Origin: Schistocephalus solidus
Taxonomy: Eukaryota; Platyhelminthes; Cestoda; Diphyllobothriidea; Diphyllobothriidae
NCBI GenBank assembly: GCA_017591395.1
Contig: WEDG01002018.1
Coordinates: forward strand, 62,001 to 126,000
Reading direction: 5' to 3'
Length of the DNA stretch: 64,000 nt
Below, piece after piece: positions 10,131-23,354 of this stretch. The translations under genes were made by a program, and so were the position numbers. Under the pieces are notes generated by a model that saw nothing but the letters and a program-made list of their open reading frames with translations, was not told the DNA's origin and made no database searches. Position 1 is the stretch's first letter. Each line of letters starts with the position of its first letter.

Positions 10131-11490
10131 GAATCAACTTTAAACGGAGTTTTTCAAGGTTGGTGAGGGCGGACAGACAGGTGCTTCAAACGAGGAAATT
10201 TTAGGCAAGCACTAAAACGCTAAATCGGCGGTTGGGTAGCAAACTGCACACTGGAGCGCAAAACCTAATATACAACTTTTTGCTCATACTTGCAGTCAGC
10301 TACAGATCTCAGTAAAATGTCACTTTAAATTCTTAAATGCGTTTCAATTAACAAAGATTGGGCTACCGGTAACCATAAGACACGATCCAATAATATTTTC
10401 AGTTACAAAAGGCTGCCGGCCATTTGAATGCCGTTTTGATATTGATTTTTGATGCCATTAAAAAATTCAAATACATGTGATAGAAAAATGAACAAAATAT
10501 CCTTAATTGTACTCATTTGATAGCAAATCATATCATCTGTTAAGTTAATATTCGAAGGAAAGGCATGTTTTGGTTTTAAAAAGTTTTTTATTTCCCAAAT
10601 AACTTGGAGCCCACCCTAACTTTGCATTTGCTTGAAAGGAATAGCATGTATTCCGCTATGTTAAAACGAAGATAACATATAATGCTCATAAAATTTTGCA
10701 ATGTATGTGGGCCATGTTGAATAAATCATATGGGGTAGTTATAAGCGAACGAGTACGATTTCATTTGAATGAAAATTGTTCGGTCCTAAAACGTTTCGTA
10801 GTTGGAAACGTTAAAGTCGAAATGTAACCTCTTTTCGAGTACACAGTTTGAAGAAGACGTTATTTGCAACCAAGTGGGTAAAAGAAAGAATATTTTTGTG
10901 CATGGTTACAAGAAAATATATTTGAATTGAAAAGGGCATTGAATCAATTTTAAAGGAGCGTAATTAGCAAGAACCAGCTAATTTTCATTACGTCGAACAA
11001 GACGAACATCCTTTAGAACCGGTCTTTCGCCACTCAGGACCGGTTTCCTAGCAAATAAATCCCCTTGATAGTAACGCTCCGTATCTCGGACAAAGAAATC
11101 TGGTGACGCAGCCATCGGCGTTTGGGGAATGAAGGTCCTGGGAAGGTAAATGATTCAGAAGCCTCTACTTTCGAGGATGCTCATCTAACAACCAGGTCAC
11201 TTTTGAAGTTCCTCCAACGTCATACTTGATTTGCCAGTATAAAAACGACCAGGCGCCCTTGTCAGCGGGTTATTGTCCACCTATGCAAGTCAGCAGTCGA
11301 TGATAAGCTCTACTTATCCTCAGGACATACGGCAGTTAACGAATAAGTCACACTGCCTGCTCAGAATGCAAAAGGTTCCACTTACATTCTCAGTTCACGC
11401 TATAAAACGTTCACATAGAAACACCTACTTGTTTCAAATAAGTAGCAGTTTATGCTTTTTGTTCATCAGACATGCCGACTACCTCGAGAT
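10131..11490. other. Non-coding stretch with a possible terminal kelch exon
   Basis: AT-rich in the first part and unassigned. On the minus strand a strong acceptor (TTTACCTTCCCAG) at 11138 is followed by an open stretch from 11137 to a stop at 11034. The phase would fit the exon ending at 11499, but the roughly 35 residues have no kelch signature, so I do not call it an exon. Confidence 0.25.
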
Positions 11491-11498
11491 GCACCTAC

Positions 11499-11932
11499 CA
11501 AATGCATATATGTTTCCCGATTGTCCGAGAGCCAACACAGGCCTCTGGAACAAACTCAGGGTTTGAGATTTGTGCGTGCCAAATAAGGAGCTGCATGGCA
11601 GACGGATGCTGGTCCACTGGCCCTGTGAACGGTAGTCACCGACACATGGGGGGTTTAAAAACTCCACAGAGCCGTTGGCGACTACTAACAGGATCCCTCC
11701 ATGTAGGGCCATCAGAGGGGGTCGGCTATGAGGAGTTTTCATGGGCGCAATCAGTCGCCAACTGCCAGTGCTGGTGGTGGCATCTTCTGAAGTGCTGTTT
11801 GGCGTGAAACAGGCCACGGAGGAGAGAGGCTTGCCCTGACTCAGTCCTCCCGCAATGATGAGGCGACCGTCCGGCAGACTCGTGCATTCGCCCTCCGTTC
11901 GTGCTTCAGGCATCCGAGGCAGGAGAGTCCAC
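11499..11932 (-). CDS. Kelch exon 7 (propeller blades)
   Basis: The exon opens after the acceptor TTGGTCAG, and its first base completes a Lys codon from exon 6. It then reads [20 protein letters not shown], the classic W..LP.MP.AR blade turn, and GRLIIAGG, a blade core strand with paired glycines. A second blade follows with [11 protein letters not shown] and GGILLVV, then QWTSIRLP and a core strand GNIYAFG. The donor is GTAGGT directly after 11499, in phase 1. The last blade must continue in an exon I did not find. Confidence 0.82.
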
Positions 11933-14053
11933 CTGACCAATAGATGTGCATGTTTTATACGCAATTTTCTCATTGGTGAGATATGTGTGTGTGTAAGTGT
12001 ATTTGGTGGGGCTAAATGAAGGACAGTTAAGGAACAAAGCGGCAAAAACAAGGAAAACTTGTAGGGGAGACTGACTGAAGCCTGTGCTTCCGATGATAAC
12101 TCAGTCAATCGATGTAGCGAGCTGAAACTGACATACAGAGTCCTATGCAGTCCACACCGGAGTGGCTTTACTGTTATTTGATTAGCGCCTAACCCCTACA
12201 ACTTTTGCGCGTTTCGGTGCCAATTTTATCTCTACCGATGGACTCCCGTACAAATAGGAATCTCGGAGGAATAAAAAGTGTCTCCGGCGATCAAAACAGC
12301 CTTTTGTTCATTACTTATTCGCTTGCGTTTGTCGGTACTCCTTCCTGTTGCTATTTTTTGCTTTACTCCAATTCACATTTTCCCGTTTACCCTGCTGCCG
12401 GGATTCTAACACAGGACCCATTCTACAGATCGCAAACAGAGGGCAAACAGACAGTGTATAAAGTCTAAGTGGAAAATTATCTGCAGCTCCCGAAAGTACT
12501 TTAACGTAAATAAGCCAGGAAAAAACGGGAAAACCGAATATTCTCGCGTCCGTTTGCCTTATAGTTAAAACAGCACTAAATAACCTAAAGTCTATCAACG
12601 GAGGGCCATCATCACTGTTGGGTGTCTGTTGTTCGAACGGTCGTACCCGACACAGGGACTGTGACTTGCGTGTGAATTGGATTACAGTGACAACAGCCTT
12701 GCGCAGCATCTACCGCACTGTCCCCCCTCCCTCACCTGGGCCTGGTGTCGTGACCGAAAGCGAGAGAGGACGCAGGCGGCCGGCGCGCCCGGAGCCGCTC
12801 CTAGGCCTGCTGACACACCAAACTCGGATCCAAGCTGAGAGAGAGAGAGAGAGTGCCGTAAATGCCCCAGCCTGCCTCTGGTCCGCCAGTCGGCCACTCC
12901 ACACAAACACACATTGGGTTGAATCCACGCGGAGTTCGAGTTATTCTGCTAGTTAGCAACCTTCCAGGCCACGGCTTTTAGCGCACCGTGATAAATTTAA
13001 GCGCATCAGCTTGTTTATGGTGATAAAAATGCGCTGAGCTGTCGACCTCACTTACACACACCGCCAACCCCAGAATCAGACCACCGTCCGAGCCGGTCAG
13101 TTGACTGGTATGCGGAATGGGCACTGTCCCATATCTACCACTGTTATAATTTCATGTACATATTTCTTAATAGAAGTCATCTGCTCCAAATCTCAGGTGC
13201 TCTGTATTCTTGCTGAGGAAAGGGCGTGCCTAGAGGTTTGCTACTTCAACAGGTAGCTATTACAGTTAAAAGAAGGTATGCATTACTGCAACGTTCTTCC
13301 CCTCCACCATTCCTCAACAAGAGGACAACATGGAGTTGAATAACAAGCAGCCATCCACACCCAGTCTTAGCTTACTTCCGCTTGATCCTGTTGTATACTT
13401 CGCAGGAATCGAGCGTCGTTCCTGCCGCGTTAGTACCACCAAAGACGAAGAGTTCCCCTGCCGTTGCCAGCCCACAGGGCCCCTGACGACTGGTTGTCAT
13501 GGCAACTCCAGAAATAGCAGTCTTTGTAGACAAATCGAACACCTCCATCGTATTCGTTGCCAGGCTGCCGATTCGTCCACCGATTATGTGGATGCTGTCT
13601 GTTGGAATAAATATGCTTTTAAATAAAATATGCCGCAAGAAGTTTTATATATATATATATGCTAGTGTGCGGCTCACCAATCTGCTTAAGGAACATGTAG
13701 GTTCCGTTGTGCCCTGGAGCTCAAACTAGAGCCCTCGCAGGCGCTCGCATAGCGACGTGTATCATATGTTGTTTAGGTAGCTCCAGGGCACAACGGAACA
13801 TACATGTTCCTTAAGCAGATTCATGAGCCGCACAATATCATCATATTCCAGATCGCAACCGACAAAGCAACGAGCCCGTGGTTCAATGGTAGAGCGTTAG
13901 ACTCAATTACCAAAGGTCGCGGGTTTGAATCCCATGTGATCCACACTTGGGGTTGGGTATGACTGGCTAATGATGGCTAATAAGCCAGAAATGGCCATTC
14001 CGGTCTCCGTTGTCTTTGTCGGTTCCACTTTATCAACATATATAAATATATAA

Positions 14054-14127
<74 letters not shown>

Positions 14128-16380
14128 AAAAACTGAGGTAGTATGCTTTTCGAGATGATAATGAAGAAAGAAATTTCGTCGGAAAAATTGAGTTTTACTC
14201 GTGAATTTTCAAGTTGGTCACACCAACCCGTCGTCAGACGAAATGAACAGAGGAGAAATGAAATGGTCGGATGACCAGTTTGGGCTACAGGACAGACAAG
14301 AACAAAACAACCAACTGGGGTGTGAGGAATGGCCGCATAATTGGATTGGAGCCGGTTACGGGGGGCTGTTAGGGCACCCTGTGTCGGAGGCGAAGGGGGA
14401 TGGTGACTGAATGCGATTGCAGACGGTAAACATAATGGTCGTCGATGCGGGATGGGGGCAGAGGTAAGTGCACCGATGTTGGAGGTGTTAATAGTCTCAA
14501 CTGTTGTTTGCCATGTCAGGGAGGGGTGACTAGACAGTGAGATTCAACATGGCCCAGAAAAAGATTAGCGGTCCTGGTTAGGTTGTGGGCGTAAGTCAGT
14601 GAGCCGGGCACGCAAGCCTTCGTATTGAGAGTCCAGATCGATATGGCGGTTGATGCTGTTTGTGTTGGAGTGCCAAGCTTCGAGGAATTCTCGTGCCTGC
14701 TTGGTGTTAGCCATGGCGACCACTTTGGTTGCGTTCCAATTGAAGCGGTGGTCACAGTCCACGGCGAGCGCAAACACGAGGGACAAGGGATCGCGTCGGC
14801 GGATGGCCAATTTATGTTCGTTTATGCGGGTCCCAAGTTGTCGACCCGTGTGGCCTACGTATGCGCTAGAGCAATTTTCACACGGAATGCGGTAAAATTA
14901 CATTCGTTTGCTGCTCTTTTTACTGTGGGGTCTTTGACTCGCGATAGTGCTGCACATAGGAGGACGCCGGTTTGTGAGCGATGGAGATACCAAACCGATT
15001 TAATTGTCTGGCGATCGCTTCGGAAATTCCCCTGCATGTAGGGTAGACAGTAGAATTTCCGCGAAACTGTTTCTCCATTAGACTCGACGCTTTGTGGTTG
15101 TCTCTGGCGTTTGAGGCAGTTTTACAAAGCTGACCGGGTATCCATTGAGTCGGAATAAGCGATACAAGTAAGCAAGTTCCTTCTTAAGAAGGTCGTCACT
15201 GCTACAGTAGCGAAAAGCCCGATGAAAAAGCGTTCGGACGCAACTCCTTTTGTGGTTAGCTGGATGGTTGCTGTCATAGTTAAGTATGATGTCAGCATTT
15301 GAGCCTTTGCGGTGCACGCTTGTTGTCAAGTCACCATTCTCCAGTTTTTCGAATACTCACGTCTAGAAACGGGAGGATATTTCTCGTTGCCTCTTCGCGA
15401 GTAAATTGGATAGCTGGGAAAATATTATTCAGACTCTGATGCAGCTGCTCAACCTCACAGGTTTTCATGATAACAAAGGTATCATTTACATATCGGAGCC
15501 ACAATTTTGGCTTGAAAGTTCGCATTACATCCTCCTCTAATTAAATCAGTTTGGCATCTCCATCGCTCACAAACCGGCGTCCTCCTGCGTGCAGCATTAT
15601 CGTGAGTAAAAGACCCCACAGTAAAAGAGCAGCAAACGAATGTAATTTACCGCATTCCGTGTGAAAAATTGCTCTAGCGCATACGTAGGCCACACGGGTC
15701 GACAACTTGGGACCCGCATAAACGAACATAAATTGGCCATCCGCCGACGCGATCCCTTGTCCCTCGTGTTTGCGCACGCCGTGGACTGTGACCACCGCTT
15801 CAATTGGAACGCAACCGAAGTGGTCGCCATGGCTAACACCAAGCAGGCACGAGAATTCCTCGAAGCTTGGCACTCCAACACAAACAGCATCAACCGCCAT
15901 ATCGATCTGGACTCTCAATACGAAGGCTTGCGTGCCCGGCTCACTGACTTACGCCCACAACCCTAACCAGGACCGCTAATCTTTTTCTGGGCCATGTTGA
16001 ATCTCACTGTCTAGTCACCCCCACCCCTGACATGGCAAACAACAGTTGAGACTATTAACACCTCCAACATCGGTGCACTTACCTCTGCCCCCATCCCGCA
16101 TCGACGACCATTATGTTTACCGTCTGCAGTCGCATTCAGTCACCATCCCCCTTCGCCTCCGACACAGGGTGCCCTAACAGCCCCCCGTAACCGGCTCCAA
16201 TCCAATTATGTGGCCATTCCTCACACCCCAGTTGGTTGTTTTGTTCTTGTCTGTCCTGTAGCCCAAACTGGTCATCTGACTATTTCATTTCTCCTCTGTT
16301 CATTTCGTCTGACGACGGGTTGGTGTGACCAACTTGAAAATTCACGAGTAAAACTCAATTTTTCCGACGAACCTTCTTTC

Positions 16381-16478
<98 letters not shown>

Positions 16479-19400
16479 CGTGGCTCAATGGTACAGCTAA
16501 AAGTAAAAACAGCCACTCTCGACCAGATTAATTAAAACTCTGGAGTCTATTGGCACAAACTTTAGCCAACCATAGAAGCTTGTGTTCGGCGTTGTTTAAG
16601 GTTAACTGTTTTCTGTACATTCCGATTTGTCTGAAGACGAGCTGGGGCACCAGGTTTGAAAATGTACACATTAACGTTATTTTGTTCCTTAAGAACTTCA
16701 ACTTAATTAAATTTATCGGGATGCCGATATTTCAATAGATATTGTCAGCATGGTAAATCATACAGCTGGCCACTGACTGCCCGACGATAATGCATTTCGG
16801 TTCAGATATTAATATAAACTATCCGACTGAGCCTACAAAACTTCGTTCCGAATGATGTACTCAAAGTTGGCGCGTTAATTTCTGAGGGGATTAGAAAGAA
16901 ATACTGGAGTAAAGAACAGAAAACCCACGGGAAAGGCTGGCGGACCCAATGCTGAGATGAAACACTTAGAGATATGTAACGAAGTGGCAGAATATCCCTG
17001 AAAACACGTGCCTGGACTGGTAGCTGCTATAGTAGATTTGTATAACACATGAAATTGTCATCCTCGAAATTTGAGGTGGCACACAGTTGACGGTGAAGCT
17101 GTTTACGTACTGTCATAAATCGTTTTTTTTGCATGGGCATTCTTCCTGTAAATTTTAAAATTTAGTTTGTTTAGTTACTCCGATTTTTCACGTTTTTTCG
17201 GAATTTGCCGCTTTTCGAAAATAATGAGTATTTATTCACAACCAAATATTCAGATTTTAACCGCAATATGCCTTCTTCTTAGAGACGGTTTCATGTTTAC
17301 TGCCGAAAAACATTGGGCAATGCAGCGTGAAATCCACGAGATTCAATGAGTAAGGGCATCTACTGTATATATAGTGAATTCATCAAACTTCGACCGAACA
17401 AGTTACTGAAATAGGGTTGTAGTACCGTTTACCTGTCAGCCTTATTTCAAGATATGTCGGGCACTTTAGAATGTTGGATTTTAAACCAGCTTCCAGCTGG
17501 CGGCCTTCAACCATTGCATACAGTAAAAATGAATACCTCAGTAGAATAAATTGTTCTCCTTGGTTTTCGCTGCCCTTAAAAATTCAAATTAATTTTATAT
17601 AAATATGAATAAAAACATTTTTTGTTCGCATTTGCTAAGCTTTATACTTAAAGAAAGCTCATATTTTGGTTTTAAAAAGTATCCAATTATGAGATTTGTT
17701 CATTCATGATCCACATATTATGAACAGTTTATTAGGACTGCATGAGCTCCTCGTCAAAGCGCGGAGAAATGTGTGCTTTTCATTAGAGGCAATGCACAAA
17801 GCCAATAGTTTGAAAAATTTCAAATTAAAGCAAAGTTAAAATTATTCTACACTTGAGAATTTCTTTAAAACTGAAAGATATCCTTTCTTTAAATACAAAA
17901 TGCGCAATAGGCGTAATTTTCTACTAAGCGAGTACAAAAAGGAATATTTTTCCACGTTTTGTATAAAATGTATTTGAAAAATCAGTGAGAAAAAGGTATT
18001 CCACATTTGGCCGGAAAGAAGCTGGTTAAAAGCAGGCATCCTGACGTAACTGAAAAATCTAGAAATTAGACTACACGCTTATCAATACTGCAGTCCTACT
18101 AAAGTAATTTAATCGAATCAAAAACACATTTAAGAGTTTCGGTGGAGATTTAATGCATATGAATGAATCACGCTAAGGTTGCAACAGCCTGGACGCAGAC
18201 AGCTGTTTCAAGGTCGTTACCCATCATCCGTACGCCACAGGCCTTATAAATTAAAGTATAAAGAGAAGTCAAGTAAGCGTGCCACCCTAACTTTTGGGGT
18301 TAAGATTTTGGTCGTTCCCATTCTGTTCGCGCGTAACTTTGCTACTGGCAACTGATGATCGGTAACGACCGTGAAACAGCTGTTTGAGTCTGGCCTGTTG
18401 CACCCTTAGCTTGCTATCTTTGTGTTATATGTGGCATGTGTCCTGTTACACAAAGTTCGTTTAGCGCCAGTAGCAAGCTGGCGGGTGGACAGAATGGGAT
18501 CGAGCAAGATCCTAACCACAACAATGCGGGCGACGTGTTTATTTGACTTCCCTATATATACAGATTTCCAGCGGTAAAGCACTGGGATCCGACCCAATCC
18601 CACCGGAAGTCTACAAGCACGGTGGGCCCCAGCTGATGGCAGAACTCACAACACTCTTCCAGGAGATGTGTTGCCAAGGACAAGTTCCTCAGGATTTCAA
18701 AGACGTGACCATCGTCCATCTCTACAAACGGAAGGTGAACCAGCAACTCTGTGATAATCACCGAGGCATCTCGTTGCTCAACATCGCCAGGAAGATCTTC
18801 GCTCGTGTCCTTCTTAATCGTCTTAACGGTCACCTAGAGCAGGGCCTGCTCCCGGAAAGCCAATGTGGCTTCCGCCGACACCGCGGAACAACCGATATGA
18901 TATTTGCCGCCCGCCAGCTACAAGAGAAGTGTCAGGAGATGCGAACTCACCTATACACTACCTTCATGGATCTAACGAAAGCCTTTGACACGGTGAATCG
19001 TGACGGACTGTGGAAGTCATGCAGAAATTTGTTTGTCCTGAGCGGTTCACGCACATGGTGCGTCAGCTTCATGACAGGATGACGGCGCGCGTCACTGACA
19101 ACGGGACGGTATCGGAAGCATTCGCAGTGACCAACGGAGTGAGGCAGGGATGCGTACTGGTTCCCACCCTCTTCAGTCTCATGTTCTCGGCTATGCTGAT
19201 GGACGCCTACCGTGATGAGCAGCCTGGTATCCGCATCGCCTACAGAACTGATGGGCACCTTCTCAACAGTCGGCGTATGCAGGCTCCAACGCGCGTGTCT
19301 ACGACTACAGTCCATGACTTGCTCTTCGCGGATGACTGCGCCCTTAACACAGTGATGGAGGAGGACATGCAAAGGAGCATGGACCTCTTCGCCGCAGCCT

Positions 19401-22400
19401 GCGCCGATTTTAGATTAACAATCAGTACAGCCAAAACCGTTTTCATGCACCAGCCACCACCCAGCGCGGAATAAAACGCTCCTCGAATCAATGTCAACGG
19501 TGCTCAACTCAAAAACGTGGAAACCTTCGCTTATCTAGGAAGCACGCTGTCGCGTAACACCAGAATCGATGAAGAGGTTGCCCAACGGATCTCCAAAGCT
19601 AGTCAGGCCTTCGGTCGGCTGCAGGCCTCCGTGTGGAGTCGTCACGGTATTCACCTGAACTCCAAACTGAAGATGTACAAGGCCGTCGTCTTGACGATAC
19701 TCCTTAACGGAGCGGAAACCTGGAACGTCTACTCGAACCAAGCCAGGAAGCTGAAGCACTCCCATCTCAGCTGCCTCCGCAGAATACTGAAGCTGAGATG
19801 GCAGGACAGGATCTCGGACACGGAAGTCCTGGAGCGGACCGGAATCCTCAGCATCCATGCCATACTGAGGCAAGTGCAACTGCGATGGAGCGGCCACCTG
19901 GTAAGAATGGACGACGAGCGACTACCCAAACTACTTTTCTACGGAGATGTCGCTACGGGTTCTCGCCGGCAGAAAGGTCAAATACGACGCTACAAGGAAA
20001 CTTTGAAGAAATCGCTGAAGCAACTGCAGATCAACCCGGCGACCAGGAAGGACCTCGCACAGGATAGACCGGCATGGAGAAGATCCGTGAAGACTGGTGC
20101 AGCAATCTATGAGGACCAACCGGATCGCCGCCGCCAAGGCTAAAAGAGCGGCACGAAAGTCACCAGCGACCCGGACCAACACCGCCAATGCCCAGGCCCA
20201 GCCTACATGCCCACACTGCCAACGCATCTTCCGCGCGAATAGGCCCTGTTGGACATCTTCGGACGCAATGCACCAACAATCCGACAATTCCAATTTCTAC
20301 GTCAAATTCTGCCAACCCTCCTTCTGACTCCCCCACCCTCACTCCTGGCATCAATTCCATTACTACCACCATCATAGAGACCACATCCATCTACTCATCC
20401 CACCACCGCAACCACCACTGCCTTCGCCTTCACTACCACCACCACCACCACCACCACCACCACCATCAGCGATGGGGAATCTCTCCTAAGCTGTCCTCAA
20501 TGCGACCGCACATTCACCTCACGCATCGGCCTAGTTGGTCACTTGCGAATACATCGTACAGAGACCGGTGGGCCAGTGCCTGGAGCACCATCACATCGCA
20601 GAGATCGTCGCCTCCACTGCCCTCACTGTCCTCGCTCATTTACTCATCGCATGTGCCTATTCGGTCACATGTGCATCCATGACAGCAAAATACACCACAA
20701 TGCCGACAACACCGATACACTATGCACACCCTCCGCTCTTGCCATTCATAGCGCCCCTGCCACCCCCACTACCATGAATGACATCCCCCTAGCCTCTAAC
20801 GATTTCTCCTGCCCACACTGCGCCCGCAACTTCAACTCACGCATCGGCCTGGTCGGTCACCTGCGAATCCATCGCACGGAGGCTGGGGAACCATTGCCTG
20901 GGGCTCCGACATACATTCGACGCGCCCGCCTTCACTGCCCTCACTGCTCCCGCACATTTACACACCGCATGGGCCTATTAGGACACATGCGCCTCTGACG
21001 ACAACCTCCGGTACACCACCGGAGGTTGCTACATCAGCGTACACTACCTACACCAATACATTGACAAAACCCTCACAATCACCATTTACCAGAGTATATC
21101 ATGGTTTCCTAGAAACCGTGGCTGGGAAGTCTGCAAATCTGACGCTTCCACCAGACCACGCCATCGGCTCAGTGTATGTGCTGTGTGCGTCGAGTGGCTG
21201 ACCAGTGGACTGGGAGTCAGACGGCGATGGCTGCCTGATATCCCCTGAGTTTGTGAATCCTGGTGTGTGTCGTTATGGGGGCCAGGTCGTGCTGTGCGCG
21301 CGAAAGATAGGTACGCCGATCCGTCAGCCCATGCGCCACTCCCACATCAGGCAACTGACCGGTCTGAGTGGTCTGCTGGTGGGGGTTGGGAGAGAGTGAG
21401 GTCGACAGCTCAGCGCATGTTTCGTCACTATAAACCATCTGACGCGCTAGAAACCATCACGGTGCGCTAAAAGCCGTGGCTTGGAAGGTTGCCAACTGAC
21501 GGGATAACTCGGACCGCGTAGTCAGCCCAATGTGTGTTTTGTGTGGAGTGGCTGACTGGCGGACTGAGAGTCAGGCTGCAAGTGCTCCTTCTTAATGTGG
21601 TCTTTATGGCACTCCCACTCTGTGGGATCCGAGCCAGGTGTGGTGGTACGCCCAGGAGCGGCTCCAGCCGCACCAACCACCTGTGCCCTCTCCCATCTCC
21701 GGTCTTCTTGACTGTGTCATGAGACCGGGCTCGAAGTGGGGGAGGAGAAGAGAGTGCGGTAACGTTGAGTACCGCGGTTGGAATGTTGCTAACTGACAAT
21801 TACACTCAAACCTCGCACTTAATCCAATGTGTGTTGTCTGGTTGGTGAAAGGTGCTCGACCGATCGGTTATGGAACTCACTCGTCCCGTTGTATCTATAC
21901 CCCTAGCAGTTATGCCGCTGCTGGCGGGGCTCGAGACAGAGAAGACCCAAGCACAACGGACGAGTGGGTCGAAACCGATCGGTGAGTCTACTTTACCATA
22001 AATAATATTCCAGATCGAAACCGGCAATACAACGAGCTCGTGGTGCAGTGGGTGGGGAGCGTAGGAATTTTAGCCACCAGGTCACGAGTTCGGAGTCTCG
22101 GGTCCGCAACACCTGGGGTTGGGTATGGCTCGACTGATGACGGCTAATAAGCCAGAATTTGACATTTCAGTCTCCTTGTCTTTGTAGGTCATGCTATTCT
22201 GCCCATAGTTTATTACGTTAGGATTTAAAGTGTTTCCAAAGGGGACAGGGGAAGGAGGTGAACCTACGAGAGACTTCGGTCGTCAAGAGCGAAGACGCCC
22301 ATAATATGCTCCGACGGCGTCGGGATGTATCACCGGCAAATTGGGTGTGAATTTGTTTAAATGAGTCAGACTTGCGAAGCATCTACTTCACTCTTTTTTC

Positions 22401-23309
22401 CATCCCTCACCCAGCTCCCTGTGGTGGCAAGACAATTTGAGCCGAGTATGGTCCCTCGGCTCCTCTCATGCGACTCCTCTGTTGCATGTGTAATCTGAGC
22501 TGAGAGTCATCACGGGGCGATAAGCGCCGTGGGTGAGAGTTGCCAACTGACGGGATAACTCGGACCGCATGGTCAGCCCAATGTGCTGTGCCGAGTAGCT
22601 GACTGGTGGTCTGAGAGTCAGGCTGTGATGGCTCCTTCTTAACATGACCTCTGGCTATCTCTACATGTGAGATGGGAGCCGTCTCAACCCCTGCTGTGGG
22701 AAATCGCGGTGCTTGCGTTTGGCGGGGCAGGTTATTGTACGTAGTACACGTAAACGAGGTCACCAGCAGCTGTGCCCACTTCCGCATCAGACAACTGATC
22801 GGCTCGGATGGTGGTCTGAGTGTGGGGAGAGAGTGAGGTCGACGGCTCACAGTGCATGTTCCTCACTATAAACAATATGGAGCGCTTGAAACTATCACGG
22901 TGCGCTAAAAAGCCGTGGCTTGGAAGGCTGCCAACTGACGGGATAACCGGACCGCGTGGGTCAGCCCAATGTGTGTTTTGTGTGGAGTGGCTGACTGGCG
23001 GACTGATAGTCAGGTTGCAATGGCTCCTTCTTAATGTGGCCTTTATGGCACTCCAACTCCGTGGGATCCGAGCCAGGTGTGGTGGCACGCCCAGGGGCGG
23101 CTCCGGCCGCGCCAGCCACCTGCGCCCTCTCCCATCTCCGGTCTTCTTGACTCTATCTTGACACCGGGCTCAGGTGGGGGAGGAGGAGAGAGTGCGGTAG
23201 CTGCAGCGCAAGGCTACTATCACTTAAAACTAATTCACGCGCAAGTCACCATCCCTGCACCACCTGATGTGGAGCATACGGTGGACCTCGTCGAAATCGA
23301 CGGTCGAAC

Positions 23310-23354
<45 letters not shown>

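Noticed and set aside
11034..11137. Terminal kelch exon on the minus strand
   Set aside because: The acceptor is strong and the phase fits, but the peptide has no propeller signature. Kept only as a possibility.
13885..13960. A tRNA gene at the SINE head
   Set aside because: A and B boxes are present, but the acceptor stem does not close, the anticodon arm is irregular and the same sequence is repeated at 32545 and elsewhere with a fixed body. It is a SINE.
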